Shown piece after piece: positions 55,469 to 64,000 of a stretch of DNA of 64,000 bases. Source of the DNA: Chelydra serpentina (lineage: Eukaryota > Chordata > Testudines > Chelydridae); NCBI GenBank assembly GCA_037349315.1, contig JBAIAC010000048.1, positions 39,868,501 to 39,932,500 of the forward strand. The letters are read 5' to 3'. A model generated the notes under the pieces. The model worked only from the letters and a program-made list of their open reading frames with translations, had not been told where the DNA came from and ran no database searches. The translations under genes and the position numbers were made by a program. How positions within the stretch are numbered: the first letter of the stretch is position 1; the number at the start of each line of letters is the position of its first letter.

Positions 55469-56030
55469 TAGTTGGAATTGGAGGCAAAGAAATGCTGCAG
55501 TTGAAATGTGTGGAACACAACACAACACAAAACAATTGCACAGTATTGTAGTTGTTTCTCAGTTCTCTTTATTATTAACTGAAGCATTCCCAGTGGCTAT
55601 TTTGCCAGCTTCAGGGGGAAGAGTTAAGGTCATGTTGAAGGGGTCGCATGTACCTTAACTTTGTATTTCCTAGGTTTAAGTGTAGTAGCCGTGTTAGTCT
55701 GTGTCAGCAAAACGAAAATAAGAAAGAGAAACTTGTAGCACCTTAGAGACTAACAAATTTATTTCAGCATAAGCTTTCGTGGGTTAATACCCACTTCATC
55801 GGATGCATGGAATGAAACACACTGCAGACAGACATTTATACAGTCAGAGAAACATAAGGTCCAGGTGTATAGACCAATCTTAAGAGGCTAATTAGTTGAG
55901 AGGAAACATGACAGCAGGGGAAGAAAAAGCTTTTGAAGTGATAAACAAGATGGTCACACAGGTGTGAATGAGGATCGTTAACTTAAGGGAAATAGATTCA
56001 ATTAACATAATGGCCGAGCCATTCCAAATC

Positions 56031-56537
56031 TCAATTTAATCCGGAGGCAACGCAATCTAGTTTGCATATCAATTCGAGTTCAATAGTTTCTCTTTGAAGT
56101 CTGCTTTTGGAGTTAATCTGTCGCAACACTGCTATCCTCAAATCTGTCACTGAGTGATCAGGGAGGTTGAAGTGTTCACCTACTGGTTTTTGAATGTTAT
56201 GATTCCTGATGTCACATTTATGTCCATTTATTCTTTTGCGTAGAGACTGTCCGGTTTGGCCAATGTACATGGCAGAGGGGCATTGCTGGCACATGATGGC
56301 ATATATCACATTGGTAGATGTGCAGGTGAATGAGCCCCTGATGGCGTGGCGGATGTGATTAGGCCCTGTGATGGTATCACTTGAATCGATATGTTGACAG
56401 AGTTGGCATCGGGTTTTGTTGCAAGGATAGGTTCCTGGGTTGGTGTTTTTGTTGTATGGTGTGTGGTTCCTGGTGAGTATTTGCTTCAGGTTGGGGGGCT
56501 GTCTGTAAGCAAGGATTGGTCTGTCCCCCAAGATCAT
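56031..56537 (-). pseudogene. GIY-YIG endonuclease domain of the Penelope-like element
   Basis: The frame encodes a Cys-rich linker (CNKTRCQLCQH) followed by the GIY-YIG core, here VIYAIMC...MYIGQTGQSLRKRINGHK, with Glu in GEHF. This nuclease nicks the target to prime reverse transcription. It is in a different frame from the RT (change near 56530), so the polyprotein is broken; it reads through to CVASGLN inside the inverted repeat. Confidence 0.88.
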
Positions 56538-56539
56538 CT

Positions 56540-57297
56540 TTTAGGATAGGTTTTAGATCTTTGATGATGCGCTGGAGAGGTTTTAGTTGGGGGCTAAAGG
56601 TGACGGCTAGTGGTGTTCTGTTATTTTCTTTTTTGGGCCTGTCTTGTAGTAGGTGACTCCTGGGTACTCTTTTGGCCCTGTCGATCTGTTTTTTCACTTC
56701 AGCAGGTGGGTATTGTAGTTGTAAGAATGCTTGATAGAGATCTTGTAGGTGTTTGTCTCTGTCTGAGGGATTGGAGCAAATGCGGTTGTATCTTAGAGCT
56801 TGGCTGTAAACAATAGATCGTGTGGTGTGTCCAGGATGGAAGCTGGAAGTATGTAGGTAAGTATAGCGGTCAGTAGGTTTCCGGTATAGGGTGGTGTTAA
56901 TGTGAGCATCACTTATTAGCACAGTGGTGTCTAGGAAATGGACCGCTTGTGTGGACTGGTCTAGGCTGAGGTTGATGGTGGGATGGAAATTGTTGAAATC
57001 ATGGTGGAATTCCTCAAGGGCTTCTTTTCCATGGGTCCAAATGATGAAGATATCATCAATGTAGCGCAAGTAGAGTAGGGGTGTTAGGCGACGAGAGCTG
57101 AGGAAGCGTTGTTCTAAGTCAGCCATAAAAATGTTGGCATACTGTGGGGCCATACGGGTACCCATAGCAGTGCCACTGACTTGAAGGTAAATATTGTCCC
57201 CAAATGTGAAATAGTTGTGGGTGAGGACAAAATCACAAAGTTCGGCTACCAGGTTAGCCGTGGTAGTATCGGGGATACTGTTCCTGACAGTATGCAA
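56540..57297 (-). pseudogene. Penelope-type reverse transcriptase, C-terminal half
   Basis: The frame 57297-56377 includes VSGTAMGTRMAPQYANIFMA, the catalytic YIDDIFIIW, and HFLDTTV, with the downstream thumb and KEVKK-like linker (AEVKKQIDRAKRVPRSHLL). This RT group is related to telomerase. The part upstream of the TAMG block, including the first catalytic Asp motif, is absent; the inverted repeat starts there instead. After about 56530 the frame is no longer native. Confidence 0.9.
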
Positions 57298-57539
57298 ACT
57301 AGATTGCGTTGCCTCCGGATTAAATCGAGATTTGGAATGGCTCGGCCATTATGTTAATTGAATCTATTTCCCTTAAGTTAACGATCCTCATTCACACCTG
57401 TGTGACCATCTTGTTTATCACTTCAAAAGCTTTTTCTTCCCCTGCTGTCATGTTTCCTCTCAACTAATTAGCCTCTTAAGATTGGTCTATACACCTGGAC
57501 CTTATGTTTCTCTGACTGTATAAATGTCTGTCTGCAGTG

Positions 57540-57640
57540 TGTTTCATTCCATACATCCGATGAAGTGGGTATTAACCCACGAAAGCTTATGCTGAAATAA
57601 ATTTGTTAGTCTCTAAGGTGCTACAAGTTTTTCTTTCTTA
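57540..57640 (+). ncRNA. Hammerhead-ribozyme-like motif in the Penelope repeat
   Basis: CCGATGA, then the hairpin GTGGG-TATTAA-CCCAC, then CGAAA follows the hammerhead core order (CUGAUGA, stem II, GAAA), with one change in the first core block. An inverted copy lies at about 55765-55805. Penelope-like elements are known to carry hammerheads in their repeats. Helices I and III were not resolved, so activity is doubtful. Confidence 0.45.
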
Positions 57641-57659
57641 TTTTCGTTTTGTATTTCCT

Positions 57660-58420
57660 GTTTTTCAGAGGGTTAAGTTAAACTAAACACTCTCTCTCTG
57701 CATCATGGAACAGCACAAAGCAGCACTGAGCAACCTTTGCTCTGTGTTAATAAAGTTTTTGTTTATAAAATGTGAATGGGAAATAACACTGAAAATATAC
57801 ATAGAAATGTAACCAACTTTTTCAGTTAATTCATGAAGGGAAATATTAAAAAAAAAAATTTTTAATCCTGTTAAATCTTAATTTTATAATCTGTAGGTTC
57901 TTACTTTTTACTTACATAGGAATTGCTATACTGGAACAGAGCAATGATTACCCTAGTCCAGAGCACTTTTCATATAAAAATATTTACAGATATGCTAAGG
58001 GAGAGGAGGGGAAGAAAATGCCAAGTTGCCTACAGAGTATCACAGAATACGCTTTTGCTCCCACATCCCTACTTTTTGTTAATCTCTACTGCGTTGAGGA
58101 AACTTGTTTTATTGCATTTCATAGGGATAAAACTCTCAAACCACAAGATAGCTTCATTATTCAGTCTCTATTCCTTGCAATGCTCAACTTGCATACCCCA
58201 GAGCCAGTAAACCACCTCATGCAAGCATGGAAGAATTTTAATTTAATTTTTCAGAATGTATCTGTCTTGGAACGGTATATAGCACATCCTTTTAACTATA
58301 GACATGGAAGTTTGAAATAGTTTTTTGGAAATTCCCTACAGGAAATCCTGCCATCAACACAGAGCTTAGGTGTATATGTGATTTTGGAGCTGCTAGTGTT
58401 AATTTGCTTGATCCACTTCA
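57660..58420. other. SLC25A40 intron, little recognised
   Basis: About 57915-57965 (AATTGCTATACTGGAACAGAGCAATG) resembles a short CR1-clade LINE 3' UTR fragment. The frames at 57923-58320 have no domain. Confidence 0.35.
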
Positions 58421-58424
58421 GTGG

Positions 58425-59275
58425 TTCTTATGTTTTATACTGATGACCCCTTTCACACAGCAAGCCTCTGAGTGTGACTCTCCCCCGTAGTGGGGCAGCT
58501 GCCCCACTCCTGAAGAACAGGTTAAAACAGCCAACCTAGGCTGATTGGAGTAGCAGCCACAGCTGTGGCCAGCTCAATTAGGGCCCAGCTGGCCCCGATA
58601 AGAGATACTGGGAGCCAGGAGCTGGAGGAGTCTCACTCTAGCCCTGGAGTGGAAAGGGCTAGCTGCCTAGGAGGAAGGTACCTGAACTGTAGCAGTGCTG
58701 AGGAATAGGGCAAGGGAGCTGGGGAGCTCCAGCCTGGTAAACCCCCCAGGCTGCAGGCCTTGTCAAAGGCCCAAAAAGGTACTGGGGCTACAGAGATATG
58801 CAGCCCGGAGATTGGCAAGGGGTCAGGATGCTTTTGCCTATGATGAGTGGCCATTACAGACTGAAGTCTGCCCCCGTGAGTGGGGGGCTAGATGATGACT
58901 GGCAGTAGCCACTGAGGCAAGGTGGGTTTAGAGGGTTGGAGGTTCCCCTGGGAGGGGAAACCCAGAGTAACGGGGTACTGCGGGGGCAGCACCCCAAGGG
59001 AAAGGGGCACCAGGGTCTGGGAGGGACACGGGTGCCAGCGGCAAGTGAGACATTAGCCAGCAGAGCGTGCTGCAAGGCTGGTGAACAGCTAATTCCCTGG
59101 ACGACCAGCAGGAGGTGCCGCAGCGGTGAGTCTTGCTTCGCTACACCCCCCCTTATAGATTAAAAACACTTTTTAATATATTTAACACTATTATAAATGC
59201 TAGCAGCAAAGCAGGGTTTGGGGTGGAGGCTGACAGCTCACGACCCCCCCACGTAATAACCTCATGACCCACTTG
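58425..59275. mobile_element. Probable solo LTR nested in an older DNA-repeat
   Basis: Outer pieces (CAGTGGTTCTTATGTTTTAT at the left, GGGTTTGGGGTGGAGGCTGA and CACGACCCCCCCACGTAATA at the right) look like one diverged hAT-type repeat. Bases about 58473-59145 are a different, GC-richer block starting TGTGACTCTCCCCCGTAG and ending GCTTCGCTACA, the shape of an LTR. No clean target duplication was found, so the nesting is inferred. Confidence 0.5.
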
Positions 59276-59710
59276 AAGGAAACCTGTTTTCCTCAAATAG
59301 TTTTAGAACTATCCTGTTGAAATCTTGGGCTGCCTTTCCAAAGTGTTTGAAAGATTGTCTAGTTATCTGTGTAGCTAAGTTCCAAGATGAGCTCAGTGTC
59401 ATTGTAAACGTCAAGTTCAAGTAGCATCAAAAAAATTGTTTCCCACAGAATAATAGGCACTTTAGAGACAACCTTTACTGAGACTATCTTTCAGAATTAT
59501 TGTAATAGTGAATATCCCTTTGGCTGTTTTTTGAATTACGAGTATGGATGTGAGGAAGAGGAGAATGTGTTCAGCCTTTTAAGAAATTTTCAGATTTTTT
59601 TTTTAACTCTAACAGAAATGGATTATTTTTAAAATTGAAAATTTTCAGTGGACTTAGTTTTCAATAAGTGCAAATGCCTTTGTACTCTGCAGGAATTTGG
59701 TTTAGAAATA

Positions 59711-59948
59711 GGGTGACCAGATGAGAAGACCCAAAAATCGGGACTTCCCACCCGAAGCTGTCGAGCAAAAAAAAAATAAAAAAATGGAAGAGCCTCTTCT
59801 GCCGGAACTTGTTGAGCAAAAAAGAGAGAAAAACGGAAGAAGACCGGAAATCGGGACAAAAGGCGTCCCGACCGACCATCGATCAGGACGTGGGACAAAT
59901 TATCAAAAATCGGTACGGTCCCGATTTTATCGGGACATCTGGTCACCC
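59711..59948. mobile_element. MITE with GGGTGACCAGATG ends
   Basis: Perfect terminal repeats GGGTGACCAGATG and CATCTGGTCACCC lie between TA dinucleotides (59709-59710 and 59949-59950). The interior includes the pair AATCGGGAC / GTCCCGATTTTATC. Non-coding. Confidence 0.88.
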
Positions 59949-60046
59949 TATTTAGAAATAAAGCTTTAAAAGCACATTTAGTGAAAGGGAAGTATGCAAT
60001 TTTCTATTAATTTTAACGGCATAATGAATTATGGTTTCCTCTAGAT

Positions 60047-60764
60047 CAGTGGTTCCCAAACTAGGGTTCATGAACCCCTGGAGGTTCACGAAATTTACAG
60101 AGGGTTCTCGGGGAACAATTCCCTAATGGCGGACAGAGCTGTCCCCGGCACAGGGCCAGCAGCCCGGAGACCCTGGGCTTCCAAGAGCTAAGCAGATCAA
60201 AGCAACCATATCTATCACACTGAGGGAGATTTAAACTTCAAGACCCCTTATAAGAAATGGAAAGGGAGGTGGATATTTTTTGCTGTTTTTAAAATTATAT
60301 AGGCAGCTAGTATTATTTTTAAAATTATTATGAAGAACAAGTTTAAGCTTTGTTGTTTGTTTGCCTGGACTGCTCAAGACCTGAATGCTTGTGTAGGAGG
60401 AACTCTTTGAGTTGACCTCTTAAATACCTTCATGCTGTTTCACATCTGATACTCCTTGATGAAATATAGGAGTCTTGTATTATAAGAGGCTTATTCAAAG
60501 TGATACAAGCTACGAAAGTGAGATCTTGGAAGAGTGTTGCTGTTTTCATAATGTAATAAAAATACTGTCATGATAAATAATAATAATAAATAGTGTGTAA
60601 TAAGCATGTCATAAAAACAAATTTTATATTTCCAAGATCATTGCTTTTATAATTTATACTCCGGTAAAGGAGAAAATCCCTGGAAATATTCATCTTTAGG
60701 GAGGGTTCTCGAGACTTGACATTTTAGTGAAAGGGGTTCACAGGTTAAAGTCTGGGAACCACTG
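60047..60764. mobile_element. Non-autonomous hAT element
   Basis: Starts CAGTGGTTCCCAAACT and ends AGTCTGGGAACCACTG, flanked by a perfect 8-bp duplication CTCTAGAT (60039-60046 and 60765-60772). No transposase. Confidence 0.92.
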
Positions 60765-60772
60765 CTCTAGAT

Positions 60773-61334
60773 AATGTGTGACAAGTATGTATGTGTGTGC
60801 AATTCTACACATTGAAATAAACCTAGCCGTATATACATGTTCAGCCATTGATGACTGATATCACACATTCAGATAAATGCACACCGTTTTCAATCTATTG
60901 ATCAGTTGCTTAAAAAAAAAAAGAACAGCAGAGCTGTTGATTGTGTATCCTACTCACTCAGTTCTTTTATAAATATGAGGGCTACCACTTTCATTAGTGC
61001 CCTGTCTTTTGATTTGTGCTGGTACTCTCTTCTTCCTTTCTGTTTCCCAGTCTCTTCTGTCTCCTTCCCTCCTTTTTTTATATTTGCATCCTTTTTCTGT
61101 ATTTCTCTCTCTCTCCTTTTTTGTTTTTTGTTTGGATTTTTCTTCCCTTTCTTTGCTCTGGCATTCTTAGAGTAAGAGCATGCAAACAGGAACTTTTTTA
61201 GATGTGTAAGAGATGCAGAAGGGGAATGAATTAGTTCTTCTGTGTTTGGTACACAGATTTATGTTGCTTGTTGTTGTAAGTTTCTGGTTTTGGAGATTTG
61301 TTTTTGGTTGTTGTTTTTTTCTCTATCTCCATAG
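60773..61334. other. SLC25A40 intron, T/C-rich
   Basis: A pyrimidine-rich stretch at 61020-61170 and T-runs upstream of the next acceptor. Hydrophobic frames here reflect the T-rich composition. Confidence 0.45.
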
Positions 61335-61444
61335 CAATGTATTGGTATCACTATGAACGCATCAAGAAGCGGTTGTGCAAGACATTTGATGCACATGAAC
61401 CAACATTTATGATCAGCTTTACTTCAGGGGCAGCCGCTGGCTCT
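61335..61444 (+). CDS. SLC25A40: SLC25A40, seventh coding exon
   Basis: Acceptor CTCCATAG, donor GGCTCT|GTAAGT; phase 1 in and phase 0 out. Residues 211-247 include the end of helix 4 (AMYWYHYERIKK) and the start of helix 5 (EPTFMISFTSGAAAGS). Confidence 0.95.
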
Positions 61445-62978
61445 GTAAGTCTGTTTCTGTTGCTGATATTTCTAAGCAAACTTCTTCCTTGCATTAATCC
61501 AATTAGATGGGGTTCTCTCTCTGAGTCCTCTCCCTCCAAAGTGCTCTCTTCAGTGCTCTATCACACCACATGCTAACATGTCTTCATTTTGGATGTTTCT
61601 AATAAATAAACTGTTCAGTTCATTGGGAGTTTGTATATGTAATGTAATTTCACTCCTTGTGCTTTATTAATAAGATTCTCCCACAAATTGTGAATATGTT
61701 GTTGAACACAAGGCTAGAATCAATGTGTATACATAAAATGCAGTTATCTGGTGATAAAACACTTGAATTGTTGTTGCTTTTATTTGTAAGTGAAGCAAAT
61801 TGGAAAATATGTAAAAAAATGTTAAAGTAAAATACAAGTGTAAAAGATATCTAAGTAGTTGTGATTGGAAATCTTATTAAAACTTTTTTCTATTACTACA
61901 AATGTTAGCAGCCTATTAAATCATGGAGTCTGTAGCTGCAGTTAATAAAAATAAAATAAAGTATTGGCAGAGTTCAGGCAACAATCACAGCTGAAGCCTA
62001 CAGTTAGCCTGAGCTTTGCCAAAGCTGGCTGTTGTTTCCACATTACTTCAATCATGTTAACTTGGTGAAAATGGTTTGTTTGAAAACAACACTATATGGG
62101 CAACTGTTAGGCCTCAAAGTAACCACAACAGCAAAGCTAGAATATGCTGTTTTCAGATACTTGATAGCTTTTAGATCTATTTTAACATATACATTTATAA
62201 TTGCTGCCTTTTCACTTTTTCTAACAAGGACAACATGATGTGCGCCTGTCGGGGAGTGGGAGTTAATGATATTCAGAATGTTCTCATCCTTTCCTGCATG
62301 TTTACATTTTTAAGATACATGGCTGTTAGACCTACTAATTTGTTTTTAAACTCACAACTTCATTTCACAATCATTATCAACATCATGCTTGCCATTTTAA
62401 CTGCCTCTATACTAAGGGCTCTTGCTGGCACAGCTCCTTTGGACAAGGATCCCGTCTCTTCACACTCCTGACTGACTTTGTAGTGTAAAACTTTGAAGTG
62501 TAAACCTGGCCTAAGTAAGCAATCCACATGTTAGTTTTACAGAGAAAGTGTACCTCAACTATGAGGTCTACTGTCCAAGTTGGTTGTGAAGGGCACTTGA
62601 GTAATCCACAACAGACAGGCATTTATGCTAAAATGGAAACTTTTGCGACTATCAGGTTCAGTATAAAAGAAGAAGCCACTTTGGTTCCCATTCCTGCTTC
62701 CATTGGAAGTCCTTATGAGAAGGATTGGCCCTTCGTGCATTATACATAAACTTATATCATGTCAGTAATGTATACAATCTAAGTTTTCTAAGCAGCTATT
62801 CTAGTTTGTGTATTTAATGATTTAATTTTGGCTTGCTTCACGGACTTGTTAAATAAAGTTATATATATGACCATAGTAAATCTATTTTTAAATTATAACC
62901 AACTCACTTTATGGAGTAAACTTGCTGATGCTATGACATTAAGTGAAATATTAATAAAATCTGTTTACTCTTTAATAG
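61445..62978. other. SLC25A40 intron, unclassified
   Basis: AT-rich. A short MITE-like end (TAAACCTGGCCTAAG) occurs near 62500. No exon or larger element recognised. Confidence 0.4.
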
Positions 62979-63060
62979 ATTGCAGCTACAGTAACTTTAC
63001 CATTTGATGTGGTGAAAACACACAAACAAACTGAAATTTGGGATTATGAGACCTTAAACT
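62979..63060 (+). CDS. SLC25A40: SLC25A40, eighth coding exon; gene continues beyond the window
   Basis: Acceptor TTTAATAG, donor TTAAACT|GTAAGT; phase 0 in and phase 1 out. Residues 248-274 carry the third carrier signature LPFDVVKTHKQ at the end of helix 5. About 64 residues (helix 6 and C terminus) are expected further right. Confidence 0.94.
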
Positions 63061-63614
63061 GTAAGTTCTTTGGAATTAGATTACTGCACGTTCTTTACAT
63101 TTTAAATTACCTCAAAAGCTATTTTTATCTATCATTCCACTATTCAAAGGTGAAATTCTCCCCAGCACAGAGGGCTCAAATAAAGTCCACTGCACCACTT
63201 GTGTCTTACTGTGGGGCTTAAATGGGAAGAAGAGCCATTGTTGGCCTTGTGCACTGGAGTGCATATTGCTAATTGGAAGTAATAAAGATGGGAAATCTTA
63301 AAACATAATTCTGTTTGGTTACATGGATTTCTTGTGGGGACTTTAAAGCTTCCCCATATCCTTTTTCCTATGATGTATCTCAAAACTCTGTAATTTGCTC
63401 TGTTCTGTTTTCCATGTGCTGTAATGTCTTCTAGAATACTTCATGGGAACTGTTCTATTTTATGTATTTTGAATGACTTGGAGGAGAGAAAAGATGAGAA
63501 GCTGGTGGTGATTACTGGCAATACTGTTTCAGTTACAACAATGTTCTACAGTTTTTATGTCTAACTTGACATGAGTAAGCCTTTATTTCTCAGAGGTTGT
63601 GAATGGAAGATTTA

Positions 63615-63910
63615 GGGCTGGTCTACACTAGCCCTGAAATTCGAACTAAGATACGCGACTTCAGCTACGTGAATAACGTAGCTGAAGTCGAACTATCTTA
63701 GTTCGAATGAAAAAGCACTTACCCGGGGTCCACACGCGGCGCGCAGGCTCCCCCGTCGACTCCGCCTACTCCGTTCATCGAGCTGGATTACCAGCGTCGA
63801 CGGCGGAGCACTTCCTGGTTCGATTTATCGCGTCTAGACAAGACGCGATAAATCGAACCCAGAACATCGATCTCGCGCCTCCGACCGGACGCGTAAGTAT
63901 AGACCTACCC
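63615..63910. mobile_element. MITE with GGTCTACACTA ends, TA-flanked
   Basis: Left GGGCTGGTCTACACTAG, right AGTATAGACCTACCC, between TA dinucleotides (63613-63614 and 63911-63912). A strong inner hairpin pairs ACTTCAGCTACGTGAATAAC with GTAGCTGAAGT. Related to 44156-44414. Another member seems to begin at about 63962 (GGGTACGTCTACA) and is cut by the window end. Confidence 0.8.
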
Positions 63911-64000
63911 TAAGTTGTAGATAAGGATGTAACAAGCATTAGGCTGGAGTCACTCTAGCTAAGGGTACGTCTACAGTATGAAATTATTTCGAAATTATTC

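Larger units (their letters stand above)
55672..57648 (-). mobile_element. Penelope-like retroelement, 5'-truncated, flanked by inverted repeats
   Basis: Minus-strand RT and GIY-YIG endonuclease frames lie between inverted copies of about 340 bp (55709-56050 and 57291-57648). The whole is flanked by an 11-bp duplication TTGTATTTCCT (55661-55671 and 57649-57659). Inverted flanking repeats and GIY-YIG are hallmarks of Penelope-like elements. The left end carries an extra tail (GTGTAGTAGCCGTGTTAGTC). The N-terminal half of RT is missing. Confidence 0.93.

Noticed and set aside
58018..58320. 100-codon plus-strand frame as an extra SLC25A40 exon
   Set aside because: SLC25A40 exons at 32992 and 61335 join in phase with no residues missing, and the frame has no carrier motif.
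61016..61201. Hydrophobic, Phe-rich frames resembling membrane segments
   Set aside because: T/C-rich intron composition yields Phe/Leu/Ser codons; no start or splice context.

Overview
This window is nuclear DNA from an amniote, most likely a hidden-necked (cryptodiran) turtle. The evidence is spliced vertebrate exons, CR1 LINEs, a tRNA-derived SINE at about 9088 that looks like the turtle Cry/PolIII SINE, and a repeat mix (Gmr1-like Ty3 elements, a DIRS element, a Penelope-like element, many hAT, Harbinger and TA-flanked MITEs) typical of turtle introns. There are no bacterial-type genes, CRISPR arrays or operons.

Two host genes lie head to head. DBF4, the regulatory subunit of the CDC7 S-phase kinase, is on the minus strand; only its first two coding exons are present (6023-5978 and 2659-2484) and the rest lies left of the window. 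SLC25A40, a mitochondrial carrier of the glutathione-import type, is on the plus strand. Eight coding exons run from 12618 to 63060 with matching splice phases; about the last 64 codons lie to the right. A GC-rich shared promoter region (about 6660-7140) separates the genes, with a 43-44 bp minisatellite on one side and a G-rich minisatellite on the other.

Almost everything else is transposable elements in introns. Left part (1-12.6 kb): a solo ERV LTR with 5-bp target duplications, a CR1 fragment, hAT MITEs, a Harbinger remnant and a SINE. Middle (12.7-33 kb): CR1 copies, a 1.13-kb solo LTR, and an old decayed Gmr1-like element (23308-27733). Intron after the seventh exon (33-61 kb): a DIRS retrotransposon with tyrosine recombinase (33392-39757), LINE remnants, and a CR1-clade LINE on the minus strand split by two later insertions. 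One of these is a 1.37-kb solo LTR. The other is a very young Gmr1-like element (48379-53870) whose LTRs differ by only two substitutions and one 6-bp indel. Further right are a Tigger-like MITE, a Penelope-like element bounded by inverted repeats, and more MITEs.

The most notable material is the pair of Gmr1-like elements. Both have the unusual domain order protease, integrase, reverse transcriptase, RNase H, and the young copy carries a Gag segment strongly resembling the vertebrate SCAN domain. Also notable are the DIRS element with an RS-rich Gag and a 1020-codon frame overlapping its RT, the hammerhead-like motif in the Penelope repeats, and the promoter minisatellites with repeated transcription-factor-like motifs.
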